From: Pyrus communis
Lineage: Eukaryota > Streptophyta > Magnoliopsida > Rosales > Rosaceae
DNA: 64,000 bases
Reading direction: 5' to 3'
NCBI RefSeq assembly: GCF_963583255.1
Contig: NC_084804.1
Span: 31,598,953 to 31,662,952 of the forward strand
How positions within the stretch are numbered: position 1 is the first letter of the stretch; each line of letters opens with the position of its first letter. A program made the position numbers and the translations under genes. The notes under the pieces are model-generated. The model saw only the letters and a list, made by a program, of their open reading frames with translations, searched no databases and was not told where the DNA came from. Of the stretch, positions 49,546 to 62,079 are shown piece after piece.

Positions 49546-52500
49546 ATGTTCGATTGCACTCGCAAATCACAGTATATTGGCGGCCAAAAGGAGAAATTTG
49601 TACGGTATGCATTGTACATTTATTCTTTGCCTTCTGCTTTCTGCTTTCCTTTTCTTTCTTCGCGGGAGGCTATAACTGTCGTTTACATATGGATCTTATC
49701 TGCGTCTATCCAGTGGTTTGTAACCGAAAGCCTCAGAATGTATTTCTCATTCTTTTGTGCTGGATTTCTCTTAGCATGTGTACTTTTCAATAAGCCAAAT
49801 GAATTCTAATTCATGTTCTTTGAAGATTTGAACTTGTAGTCCATGTCTTCTTTGACGAGTCAAATTGAGTTGCCGGTAGAACTTTGACGATGCAAAAGCA
49901 TAGTTATGCAGTTTTCCGCAGAATTTTATGGTTATGAATTCTTGTTCTCTAGTATGACTTGGCATATGCTACTTGTAGGTTGGATGACTTGGGTTCTACG
50001 TATTCCATGAGTTCTGATACCGGTAAAATGAATAAATGTGGATTTAGTATAGAGTCATTCCCTTTTACCGGCGGAAAACCAAAGAGAGCACCATCACAAT
50101 CATTCAGGTATGGAATTCAACAGGGAACAGATGGACTAAAGACATTTGGTAGATCATTAAGAACTGGCGTCACCCGTGCAGTGTTCCCAGAAGATCTTAA
50201 AGTGTCTGATAAAAAGATATTTGACCCCCAAGACAAATCCCTCCTGTTATGGAACAGGCTTTTCGTCATAACTTGCATCTTTGCAATATCCATTGACCCT
50301 TTGTTCTTCTATCTTCCAATCTTCGACAATGATGAGGATTGCCTCTCTATCGATCGAAGATTAGGAACGACGACTATAACTATACGGTCATTAGTAGATG
50401 CTTTCTACCTTATTCGCATGGCTTTACAGTTTCGTACAGCTTATATTGCTCCATCATCTCGGGTTTTCGGAAGAGGTGAACTTGTGATAGATCCTCCGCA
50501 GATAGCAAAGCGATATCTACACCGTTATTTCTTAGTTGACTTGGCTTCTGTGCTCCCCTTACCCCAGGTCTGCATGCAACATACTCAATTTCTACCATTG
50601 ACGCCGCTACAAGGCGATAAATTCTTTACGCTAATATTCATAGCAATCAAATTTGGAATATAGAAACGATGGTTCTTGGATTTATCTTGTTTGCTCATGA
50701 CTACAGATTGTGGTTTGGAGATTCTTGCATGGAAGAGAGTCAGAGGTTTTGGCTACGAAACAGGCATTGCTGTTTATTGTCTGGCTCCAGTTACTACCGA
50801 GATTTGTCCGCTTATTAGCTTTAAACTCAGACCTGAAAAGGAGTGCAGGTGCTTTTGCCGAAAGTGCTTGGGCCGGGGCTGCCTACTATTTGCTTTGGTT
50901 TATGCTTGCCGCTCAAGTAAGTGTTTTTATCTTCTCCTGCCTCCTCCATAGTTTCTGAATACTACCTTTAGCTGAAGTACCTTGTAGGAAGTATTACCAT
51001 TCTATTGAATTGATTTGGTCACTCTTGGATAAATTTACAGGTCACCGGGGCTGCGTGGTACTTATTAGCTGTGGAGCGCTATGATGGATGCTGGCGGGGA
51101 GCTTGTAGAAATAGCGGAAAATGTAGGATAGAATACCTGTACTGTGGCATCGATGCGAATGCCCCTGGATTCAAAGAATGGCAAAAAATCAGAGTGGATC
51201 TTCTAAAGAAAAGCTGCACCGCGGAAGGGGAAAATCCGCCATTTAATTTTGGAATCTTCGCAGAGGCTATATCTTCAGATGTCATTGCATCAGCCGAATT
51301 TATGTCCAAATTATTGTTCTGCTTGTGGTGGGGACTGAAAAATTTAAGGTGTGTAAGTGTAACTCGCTCATCAATGATCGTCTTGTTCAAAATTTGGTGA
51401 AACTTCTGTATTAAGTACGCTAATGTTCTGATTTGGGTTCTGAAAGTCTTAGTAATTTTCAGTACATTGTTCTTTGACTTTCTGCAGTACACTCGGCCAG
51501 GGGCTCGAAACTAGCACCTACCCTCTAGAGGTTCTATTCTCCATCGGGATAGGCATTTTCGGCCTCATCCTCTTTGCCCTTCTGATTGGAAATATCCAGG
51601 TGAGATGGAAATGAATCCTGTGAATGCTTTATGGATATATGTACGTGTTCCGAATTTTTAAGGCACAAATAACTGATACGTTGAGAGTTAGCAAACTGCA
51701 ATTAGTTAGTTAGTGGCTTTATGTTCTTTGAACTGAGGCTAATTTGATGTTTAATGAAATATCAACAGACGTACCTTCAGTCTCTAACAATTCGCCTTGA
51801 GGAGATGAGGATTAAAAAGCGCGACTCTGAGCAGTGGATGCACCACCGCTGGCTTCCGCAAGAACTTAGGGAAAGGGTGCGGCGCTATGATCAATACAAG
51901 TGGTTGGAGACTCGGGGTGTGGACGAGGAGAACATTGTCCAGAGTCTTCCAAAAGATCTAAGAAGGGACATTAAACGTCATCTCTGCTTGAATTTGGTTA
52001 GAAGGGTAAGCATCCACTTTCACCTTTGTTATTGTTCGTTCTTAATGGTTAATGCCGCTATGTTATTGCAGATGTATGTTTACAAGGCATATGTTATCGT
52101 CTTCTTATATTTGCGCTATGTATTTTGAAGACGGTTAATTTCACATGGTCATGAGTGATTTATGCAGGTGCCTCTTTTCGCCAATATGGATGAGCGGTTA
52201 CTTGACGCCATTTGTGAGCGTCTGAAACCAAGTTTATGCACGGATAATACCTACATTGTCCGGGAAGGGGATCCAGTTATTGAGATGCTGTTCATCATAC
52301 GTGGTCGCCTAGAAAGTGTAACTACAGATGGCGGTAGAAGTGGATTTTTCAACAGCGGTGTACTGAAAGAAGGGGACTTTTGCGGAGAAGAGCTCCTAAC
52401 ATGGGCACTGGATCCTAAAGCTGGTTCTAACTTGCCATCATCAACTCGAACTGTGAAGGCTTTAACTGAGGTTGAGGCTTTTGCTTTAGAAGCAGAGGAG

Positions 52501-52875
52501 TTGAAATTTGTTGCCAGTCAGTTTCGGCACCTGCACAGCAGACAGGTTCAGTACACCTTCCGTTTCTACTCCCAGCAGTGGAGGACTTGGGCGGCGTGCT
52601 TTATCCAAGCCGCATGGCGCCACTACAGGAGAAAATTGGCGGAAAAACAGCGTAGAGAAGAGGAAGAAGGCTTTGACTACAGTGAAGGAGATGATGATGG
52701 TGGTGGTGGTGATTTTAAAGGCGGTTCTGGTACAAGCATGCTTCGTTCTGCCATCTATGCATCCCGGTTTGCAGCAAATGCTCTTCGTGGTCATAGGATC
52801 CGCAGTGGAAGGGAGCAGATATTGAAGCTGCAGAAGCCCACTGAACCCGATTTCTCTGCTTATGATGACAAGTAA
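49546..52875 (+). CDS. cyclic nucleotide-gated ion channel, group II (CNGC5/6/9-like)
   Basis: Seven exons: 49546-49604, 49979-50567, 50707-50916, 51041-51348, 51488-51599, 51769-52005 and 52168-52875, all GT-AG. The phases close to 740 residues. The start MFDCTRKSQYIGG with FVRLDD across the first junction matches the group II N-terminus. Next come VFPEDLKVSDKKIFDPQDK, six membrane segments from S1 (LFVITCIFAISIDPLFFYLP) onward, and the pore block NLSTLGQGLETSTYP at about 387-401. A C-linker (RRYDQYKWLETRGVDEENIV) follows. The cyclic-nucleotide-binding domain spans about 506-620, including GDFCGEELLTWALDP. An IQ motif (FIQAAWRHYRRK, about 644) should bind calmodulin. Plant CNGCs are Ca2+-permeable plasma-membrane channels; the GQG filter and PQDK block point to group II. 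All exons are intact. I do not assign a specific paralogue. Confidence 0.92.
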
Positions 52876-53595
52876 TCCCAGTCTCAATTGATGTTAAAAA
52901 TCCGAGCTCGTTTTGGTAGCTTTGGCTGTATAAAATGTATACCACTAGTCACTCATACACACGATTGCCATAGCATGATTTTGGTTGGCACTTCCTAGTC
53001 ATTCAAAGGAATGTAAAACGTCTTGTTAAACAAATTGGAGATAAACGAAAGGAAAATCTTCATATCGTTTATGTTTCGAGCCAAGTTAGCTACACCGGCG
53101 TGCTCACCCCTCTACCGCTTGGATACAAAATTAAAGGACCTTTATTACCTCAAAATTCTAAATAATATTTGGGCTAAAGAATTTATCTTACTAGTTACAT
53201 TTTCTACACACTAGATTACCTATGTGGGTGAATCAATTCAACCAAAAATGAAATAAAATGATGGATTACAACCCATGCCTTGATTACATCTGAGAATTAT
53301 CCGACTCAACTGCGTGTCCCAGGAATTGCAGCGAGCTTCCTTGTTCCTCTTGCAGTCCCAGGACCCTCAAAAGTTCTTCTTTTTGTCTAAACAGTACACA
53401 AATAATCAGCCTTTAGCATAACAAATCATGTCTAGCAACTAACAGAAAGTGACGGATGATTGATTGGAGCTTGAGACAGATATGTACTTCAGCCAGAGTA
53501 AAGCGTGTTGCACTCTCTGCTACGCAAGCATGAGAACCATCGGCTGTAATATTCAGTTTGTCCATGCTACGGGCATGACATTCAGCTTACACATG
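52876..53595. other. 3' flank of the CNGC gene
   Basis: Probable 3' UTR, then intergenic DNA. No further gene or repeat is recognised. Confidence 0.4.
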
Positions 53596-54285
53596 TATGA
53601 TATATATTTAGATTGTCACTACTTCGAGATTACTCAATAATGGTATGATTATACAGTTATATTCTCAGCTTGTCATTAATTCGAGACTACTTAGTAATGA
53701 CATGATTATACAGCTCAACTTGTCATTACTTCGAGACTACTCAGTAATGACATGATTATACAGTTATACTCTCAACTTGTCATAACTTTGAAACTACTTA
53801 GTATTGACATGGTTATACGGTTATACTCTCAGCTTGTGATGACTTAGAGACTACTTAGTAATGACATGGTTATACAGTTACACACCCAACTTGTTACTTG
53901 TCATTATTTCGAGATTACTCAATAACGACATGATTATACAGTTATACTATCAACTTGTCATTACTTTAAGACTACTCAGTAATAATATGATTATACAGTT
54001 ATACTCTCAACTTGTCATTACTTCGAAACTACTTAGTATTGACATGGTTATATGGTTATACTCTCAGCTTGTGATGACTTAAAGATTACTCAGCAATGAC
54101 ATGGTTATACAGTTACACACCCAACTTGTCATTATTTCGAGATTACTCAGTAATGACATGATTATATAGTTACACTCTCAACTTATCATAATTCGAGATA
54201 CTGAGTAATCACATGATTATACATTTATACCCTTACATTGTCATTACTTTAAGACTACTCAGTAATATTAACATGATTATAACAT
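53596..54285. repeat. minisatellite, about 57-bp unit
   Basis: About a dozen imperfect tandem units around CTTGTCATTACTTCGAGACT, then ACTCAGTAATGACATGATTA, then TACAGTTATACTCTCAA. Some units carry a TACACACCCAACTTG variant, suggesting a higher-order alternation. The frame at 53861-54082 simply reads the repeat. Confidence 0.85.
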
Positions 54286-54651
54286 CCAGCTTACACTAGC
54301 TATTGTATGCTATGCCCCCCATAAGTAACAGCTCAATATATGTATGTCCAAGCTTTTTAGCTACTATGACATGCTTAGATTTTCAAAAATATACGTAGAA
54401 CTGTAAGTGTTTTTAAAACAGAGAGTTAAAACAGAGAGTTAATATGTGTTTTAATCACTCAAACATCGATCCATCGCTCGCTCGCGCGCTCGCTCGCTTC
54501 CTTCACTCTTCCCGGATGTGTTTTTCTTCTTTTAATATTCACAGATTAAACATTGAAAAATAAAAAAAATAAAAAAACAGAAAAAGTAGACTCATATGTA
54601 ATTTGTGGGAGGACTCGAGCGCGAGAGAGGAGTGAGATTCACGATGCAAGA
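54286..54651 (+). promoter_or_regulatory. promoter and 5' UTR region of the DUF616 gene
   Basis: Short gap between the minisatellite and the ATG. It contains a CGCTCGCTCGCGCGCTCGCT run (about 54475-54497), then an A-rich leader. An in-frame upstream ATG at 54553 exists, but the conserved start is MAQQRQSG. Confidence 0.4.
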
Positions 54652-57600
54652 ATGGCTCAGCAGAGGCAGTCAGGGCTGGAGCGGTTGGGATTACGCGGCC
54701 ACGATCCCCACCATTCCAACGGCGGAGGACCACCAGATCACCTCGCCATAGGGATCCGCTCCGCTCCCCACAAGCCCCTTCGGACCCGCCGATCGGGTCG
54801 ATCCGACAAGGGCCCACTTAGAATCTCCATTGGCGCCGTCCTCCTCCTCCTCCTCTTCCTAGTCCTCGTTACTCTCTTCGCCTACTTTTACCTCTCCCGC
54901 AGCAATAGAGGTATGTATGCTTTGCTTCTCAATTTTCTTCAGTAACTTTCTGTTTGATTTCCGGGAAAATGTAGGAAAGGAAAAGGGAGTTAATTAGTTA
55001 CTTGTCAATCTTATGCACTTTGAATGTCTGGTGGCGACTGCCTTGTTTGGCTGCTGAGAAAATATAGAAAGAAGGATCCCGTTTTACTTTACCTTCTTAG
55101 TTGATTTCACCTTTCGGTTTTGGAGAGAACTAAGTGCTTCTGCAATGAAAGATCTGTGTTTTTGTTCATTTGAAGTTTCTGATTATGGAAGTATGCAGGT
55201 TTTAGCTGAGCATTGGGTCTTGTTTGTTACATAGAGATTGCGAAACATTCGGAGTATTTAATGTCTTTGCTTGATTATTGATGGGTATAGGAAAAGGATC
55301 AACCCGACTAATTGTTTGATTTCCTTCTCCATTGATGTTTAAGAAATGTTACAAAACGCTTTCACATTTTTGCTATAATTAATTCAACAGTATCTGGTTA
55401 TGGAAGTATATGGATTCTAGCTTTGCATTAAATGATTGCTTTCTTGTGTTGGCGCAGAAATAAATAGTTCTCATGCTGAGGAAGACGACTTAAAGAATGA
55501 TCCTGACTTTCTTACAAATGTGACACGGACAGAGACTTCTAAGGTCCTTAGGTTTGGGAAGGGTTCGGTAGTTCATGGCCGAGATTCTAGGTATTGGGAT
55601 AAAGATGATAGGAGAAGGGATGAAGATTACAACGGGGATGAGGTGAAGCATACTAGTGCAGGTGTTAGGGATGAATCCACATATAAGGATGATGTTCCTG
55701 TGAGTGTTAAAAGCAGCAAAAAGAAGTCCTCAAATGACGACTTAACTAAACGTTCCAATAGGAAAGGGGGATTGTACAACGAAGCTGGGCGCAATGAGTT
55801 GAAAGTTTATGAAGCAGAGTATGAGGCCTCTCTGAAGAATAGTCAACAGTATAGGGATGAAGATTTGGATAAGCAAAAGGATGTAATTCATGTTGATGAC
55901 GAGTATGATGACGGGATTGATTTTTATGATGATACAAGACATCAGAATGATGACCATTTTGGTGAAGAAAAATCACATGATGAAGATGGTAGAGAGTCCC
56001 TTGATGTTCCTGATATCGAAATTCATGATCATAACGTTGCTGAGAAGGTTGATAAAGCCTTCGCCAGTCCATTTGAAAATGACTCTGCTCAGCACACTCG
56101 AAACCCGGATGAAGTTAACAGAAATTCCAGGCATGTCAGTGTAATTTCTGGTCAATCTTCAAGAAAGTCACGGTCCAGTACAAAAAGGAAAGCTAAGCGC
56201 CGCAAATCTTCTGGTAAATTATCTGTTTCTTCTTGTAAATTGGTGTGTGAGAACCATGTCGAATTACATTTATCTTTTCATTTATTGATATTGTATTCAG
56301 CTTGCATGAGTGAAATATATCTTGGCTTCTGCTTCTGGATCTTTAATTCATTTTCACATTTGATCTCGTGATCTCAGCATGCCATTGGTTATAAAGTAGA
56401 ATTTTTATGAAACTCAGAGAAGGACTCCTTAGTACAGACAAAAGAGATAGTTCTTTTGCAAATCATAGAAGTGCTATAGAGTGCAGACAGAACAGAACAG
56501 TTAATTCTTTTCGCAACTAGATAACTGCATAATTTCAGTATATTGGTATAATGTGGAAGTGACTTTTCATCTGCTTCCCATACTATATTTCCTTAATTTA
56601 TTTCCATTACTTAGAAAGAAAAACAAAAAAAGGAAAAGGAAGCCGCGAGCACATAACTTCGACATTGTGATCGCTACAGTGTTCTCAAGTTGTCAGTAGT
56701 CCTATAAAATCATGACCATAGTGCTGAGTCCTTAAACTTCATTAACCTCAAAGGAACCTATCATGGTTTTGTTAATGAATTTTTACTGTTCTGTATCAAA
56801 CATATTTTTGGCCTCAGATTTAGCATACCTTAAACTTATACCTATTGCCAGTCCTACATGCACTAGGAGGCACTGGGAAGAACTTGAGCTTGGTAATGAT
56901 TGTTTGATGCTGCTCTTTATGTATAAGAACTGGTTCTGTGAATAAGACCATGACTGGTTGGAAGAGCCATTATACTTGTTTTTTTCTTGCTTGGTTTTTT
57001 GAAAGATTGTTTTATGCATATAGTTGAATGCAACTTCATGACAGGAGTTGCCTTCAATCTAGCTGCTTTAGGGGATGCTCCTTATCGCTGATGTTGTGTT
57101 TTTGACATGTTATATTGAAATTCTTCAGGTTCCTCTTGTGTGATGAAGTTTTTAAACTCTACTGCACATCTTATAGAGCCTTTAGAAAGTCCAAAGTTTG
57201 CAAGATTCAGCTTGCAGTACACTGAAGTAGAGGACAAGCCTGAAGCAGATGAGCATTGGGAGCCGAGATTTGCGGGGCATCAGTCTTTGCAAGAACGGGA
57301 AAATTCCTTTTTGGCACATGATCAAAACATAAAGTGTGGCTTTGTTAAAGGTCCTAAAGGATCCCCAAGCACTGGATTTGACTTGGCAGAAGATGACACA
57401 AATTACATCACTACATGCCACATCGCTGTTATCTCTTGTATCTTTGGAAATTCAGATCACTTGAGGATACCTTATGGTAAAACGGTAAGGGGGTTCTCTT
57501 TAACGGGGGAACAATTTTCTACTGTTCTCTTAAGGATATGGCATGTGTTTTATATTCTCCGTATTATCTTCTTGTCAAGGAAAAAAAATGAAAATTAAAG

Positions 57601-60015
57601 CTTCATATCGTCTTTGTCAACCATTGTGCTTTTAACATACATTGACACAGGCGTAAATTGAAGTTTTATGCCATGACATGTTAAGTTGGATTGAATGAAT
57701 GAAAACTAATTGGAATATGGACTATAACTCATATGTAAATGAAGTATGGAACTATAACTCGGTGGATTAACGGTATAAGTTATAAATTTTATACCATCTC
57801 ATGACTTTTACACCATGTCACAACTTTTACAATAACTTTTACACCTGCCGATACTCTAAGTAACAATGTTTTGGCCCTTTTTCTTATTACATGGTTGTTG
57901 AACTCTCACCTGATAGAGCAAATTCCAGTGCATTTCTCATAAGAAAAAAAAGTCAAGTCCAAATTTCCAAGGCTTGTCTAGTTCCTATCATGAATGCTTT
58001 GGACCTTGATTTGAGTGGAACATGGACTCTTTTATCATCTAATTCAGGCAGTTTAACCTTGCAACACTCTTTAAGTTGAAATTCAATGATGTACAATGTA
58101 GACCAACATATCAAATGTAACTTTGGGATTGAGCTTGCTTGGTAGGATTTTATTTCCCAATATTTCAGAATTGTGATTTTTCTTTTGTTCCATGTTCCAG
58201 TTAATTCATGCATTTGTTTAGATGCATCTTATGCTTGTTCTGGTCTTCTATAATGGACTTAGACTTATCCACTGGAAATTTCCGATCACAGTGCAATTTT
58301 TAGTTTATTAATGTTCTGTTTTATCCTTTTTGGGTTTCAAAAAAAGGAAAATTCTTTGATTTAGACATGAAGTTGCAATAACTGCCATAGCCAATAAAGG
58401 GAAAAGAAAAACAGAATAAACAAGAACGGCGACTCAAGTGAAACTCTCTTGATTTCAGGTCTCTCGTTTGTCAAGGAAGAATGTGTGCTTTGTTATGTTT
58501 ATTGATGAAGTTACTTTGCAAACCCTGATTGCTGAAGGGAAAACACCAGATAGGATGGGTTTTATTGGTTTATGGAGGATTGTGGTGGTGAAGAACCTAC
58601 CATACACTGATTTGCGGCGAGTGGGGAAAATACCCAAACTTTTGCCTCATCGGCTTTTTCCTTCTGCGAGGTGAGAATTTGACTAGTAATATGGATTGTC
58701 ATCTTCTAGGTGGTTAATCATACTTAGCAGTTACCTTTAAAGGTTGTAACACCGATGCTAACTTGTGTGTGTATGCACGTTAGTTGTATAGATTAGATTG
58801 TGCATGTGTGTCTATGTGTCCATGAGAGTTCTGAAAATCAGTTATTAAACTTGAATCACTACTCAAATTTCAGGTATCAGTCATTAAATCTTACCAAAAA
58901 ATGATATGCATCTTTAAGAACATTAGGAGGTGTGAGATTAAGCTAGCAATTGAGGACCACCGTACAAAGAATGTAAGCAACTGCATATTACTACAATAGA
59001 ACTAGTGCTTTTGTATGCTTTGCTCGTTGGATTTGTTTATTTGGTGGGTGGTGCTTTTCCTTGGCTCTTGTCTAAAACCCTGACATAAATTTTCAGGTAT
59101 TCAATCTGGTTGGACAGTAAATTGCGCCTCCAACTTGACCCCTTACTCATATTGGAATACTTTTTGTGGCGAAAAGGTTATGAGTATGCAATTTCCAATC
59201 ACTACGACCGACACTGTGTATGGGAAGAGGTTGCACAGAATAAGAGATTGAATAAGTATAACCATACCGTCATCGATCAACAATTTGCCTACTACCAAGC
59301 TGATGGCCTAACAAAATTTAATGCCTTGGATCCCAACAGGCTTCTTCCCAGCAGTATGATTTGTTCAATGAGAAAAAGAGCGCTTTCATTAAAATATTTT
59401 GACTGCAATGCATTTTCTTTTACCAATCCATGACATAATTTGTTTAATCACATCTGCAGATGTACCAGAAGGGTCTTTTATCATCCGGGCACACACTCCA
59501 ATGTCAAACTTGTTTTCCTGTCTATGGTTCAATGAGGTTGAGCGGTTTACCCCTCGTGATCAGCTAAGTTTTGCATATACATACCAGAAGTTAAGAAGGA
59601 TGAATCCGGAAAAACCTCTCCATCTTAATATGTTCAAGGTAAAAATTTATGCAGATTATTGGTTATAGCCAAACTGAATGTAAACTGTGCGAATAATTTG
59701 GATTTGATTCAACAACTGTAAGAATTACCTCTCCTCAACACAACCAACATGAGTGAATAAATGAATAGTAAGAATAACAATACTTGGATGCCTTATGGAT
59801 AAGGACTAAAAAGTTATTCTTCTTACAAGCTTAGGCGGGTAAATCCCAGTGCACGAGTCAACCTTGCAAGGAGGAATACTCCTTGTGCATAAAAAGCCAA
59901 GCATTTTTCTCAATAGGATTGCGAGAGGAGAGCCAAGCATTTTAATCTGATTCTGTCAATGTTGCAGGATTGCGAGAGGAGAGCCATAGCTAAGTTGTTT
60001 CGCCACAGGTCATAA
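54652..60015 (+). CDS. DUF616 / MUCI70-like glycosyltransferase (EMB2756-like)
   Basis: Seven exons: 54652-54910, 55458-56213, 57129-57484, 58459-58670, 59097-59353, 59460-59638 and 59968-60015. Phases close to 688 residues. It is a type II membrane protein: a short basic cytosolic tail, one membrane segment at about 58-82 (ISIGAVLLLLLFLVLVTLFA), then an acidic, Lys-rich low-complexity stem of about 250 residues. The C-terminal DUF616 domain holds NVCFVMFIDEVTL, GLWRIVVVKNLPYTD, RLFPSARYSIWLDSKLRLQL and HYDRHCVWEE, then RAHTPMSNLFSCLWFNEVER. DUF616 members include TOD1 and MUCI70; the latter is tied to mucilage and pectin synthesis in the Golgi. The tail of this protein (DCERRAIAKLFRHRS) and the MAQ-RQSGL start recall Arabidopsis EMB2756 from memory. 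The last intron contains a duplicate of the exon 7 start (see findings). Confidence 0.88.
59902..59990 (+). repeat. 51-bp partial duplication at the last acceptor
   Basis: AGGATTGCGAGAGGAGAGCCA occurs at 59915 and again at 59966, 51 bp apart. AGCCAAGCATTTT also occurs twice (about 59895 and 59931). The first copy follows CAATAG and could act as an alternative acceptor. Confidence 0.85.
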
Positions 60016-60612
60016 GAGAAGCAGAGTATTCGGAAAAAAAGCAACGGAGTAGAACTTCTTTGGCTTTTCTGAAACCTGCTTTATACGAATGGTGTTTGGC
60101 CACACTCTTCACTGTGTAGAAGTGCCGACTGACTACATGGTACACGGAAATTTTGCACTTTTAATGTGAGAAGACTATAACGATGAACTTTTCTTTTTTC
60201 CAGAGAGTTCTTGTGGGGGTGAAGTTAGCATTTCTGCGGTCGCTTTTACTGCTGAGCGGGCTCTTTAGAAAAGATACGTAACGCTTCTTGGTTGTTATTC
60301 CTCCCATTTTTTCATTCGTTGCTCCATATCTGGATTCGGAAGCAAGTAGCAATACGCTTATGGCAACTGACACTGTATCCAAATCATAGGTCCATTCATG
60401 TATTTTACACCAAATGGATGTTTTGCTGTTATATTGTTTCTGTAATTGCTTATTCCAAAGCATGTACTATATGCATATGTATATTCTTTTAGGCAAATAC
60501 AATTTGACCGGTTATTCATTTCCCTGAATTGACCTTGTTGAGCCATTTTGCCCTCGCATTTTACTTTATTAGCTTCATTAAAGAGAGACTGTGGAAGAGA
60601 TTACAAAGTTGG
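60016..60612. other. 3' flank of the DUF616 gene
   Basis: Probable 3' UTR to about 60.5 kb. No other gene is seen. Confidence 0.4.
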
Positions 60613-60617
60613 AAATG

Positions 60618-60826
60618 GTTAAGGGATTTGGATCCTCTCCTGAGCCCAAAGAGAGGATCCTCCTGATCAAGAAGTGTGGGCCGTTGGATTTTCATCCAAC
60701 GGTTATAATTATTATAACTTTAAAGGGATCCTCTATTTGTTATAGCCGTTAGATGAAAATCCAACAGTCCACACTTCTTGGTCAAGAGGATCCTCTCCTT
60801 GGGTTTAGGAGAGGATCCAAATCCGG
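60618..60826. mobile_element. hairpin MITE (GGATTTGGATCCTCTCC)
   Basis: The ends GGATTTGGATCCTCTCCT and its reverse complement AGGAGAGGATCCAAATCC pair exactly over 18 bases. The fold continues through GAGGATCC, AAGAAGTGTGG/CCACACTTCTT and GTTGGATTTTCATCCAACGG/CCGTTAGATGAAAATCCAAC, leaving a small loop. GGTTAAG lies just outside both ends (left adjacent, right after GG), a possible target duplication. There is no coding capacity. The pairing suits small-RNA production. Confidence 0.8.
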
Positions 60827-62071
60827 GGTTAAGCTCTTGAGCGCTGCGGGCATGGAATTGCTTGTGAAAGTAATTTCGTGCTTGCTAAATATTTCTTTTG
60901 TGATGATCTCAACAAGATGGTTGCTTCCCCTCCTATCATCCTTTCCAATTTTCTCTCCAAAACCACCCAACTCTAATCTGCTGTTTGTCAAAGATCTGTT
61001 TGGTTGAGGAAAGCTTGTGCTGATTCCTTTTTTCTGGTGAACTGGAACTTTTTTGTACTACTGCTGTTATTATCAAAGAAACTATCGTTCTTTTTTTTTT
61101 TTTTTTTTAAATGGATTTTTGCCTTTTTTCAAATTATTTTGCAATTCTGCATCTCTGCACTTGTATTTATATTTTAAGCACTGCTATATTGCATGTAGTA
61201 TCGATTTCCCTTAAGAAAACTTCATTCCAAAACACTTTCAGCAACTCGCTCAAACTTGCCCGACTGGCAAGAAAGTTTGTCCGAATAGGAATAAACTTGC
61301 ATGATCTCTTGTACTTCGTATTGCTTTCAAGATTATTACTTTGTTGAAGGAAATTTGATATGTATAACGTCATTTCCTTCATGTCCCTTCATTTCCATAT
61401 AGCCTGTCATGCATTTATGTGATTATAATATATGAGAATTATAAACTGTCCAATCAATTTGTGGTTATCATTTGGCATATATAAAGAAAATATTTCAAGT
61501 CCTTTACAAAATAAGGCATGGAAAAGAACATAACTAGAAGCTCCGTTTATTTCTCGTGCAAACTTACATTCCAATAAACAACATTATTCAACTTTTCTGT
61601 TGGTATTAGCCAACAGTGGCACACCTGATACAACAAATGGCTCATTTTAAAGAGTTTGATGTATTTTAAACTGACAAGAGTTTCAAACACTCGCAGGGGG
61701 AATTGTGTCCACCAACAAATCACAAGTTATATATGCAGATTGACTATATGTACGCTTGGAAGAATTAATATTGCATCTTGGTTTGTAGTCGAAACTTCTT
61801 TGTTTTTATATTTTTAAATGAATGGAACATCGGTTGTGATGATAAATTTTTGAAAAGACATAGTGATCACTTTTTTAAAATTGGAAAGGTTGTGCTTAAA
61901 AAAGTGGCCTCATGCTTACGTGGGAGAATGTTAGAATGTGAGCATGAGACTGGAAAGTTAGAGCTTGTTGTTACAGTCCAATTTGAATAAGAACGGCTTA
62001 CTAGAAAAGGGGCTAATCCTTATTGGGTTTGGCAAGAATTGTATGGTTGTATAGTGATCTTTGCTCTCACA
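60827..62071. other. intergenic
   Basis: Includes a poly-T run at 61090-61110. Short frames (for example 61778-61990) show no recognised domain. Confidence 0.4.
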
Positions 62072-62079
62072 GAATATAC
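62072..62079. repeat. 8-bp target duplication, left
   Basis: GAATATAC, identical to 63105-63112. Confidence 0.8.

Noticed and set aside
54553..54651. Upstream in-frame ATG extending the DUF616 protein by 33 residues
   Set aside because: The extension is Lys-rich leader translation, while MAQQRQSG at 54652 looks like the conserved start.
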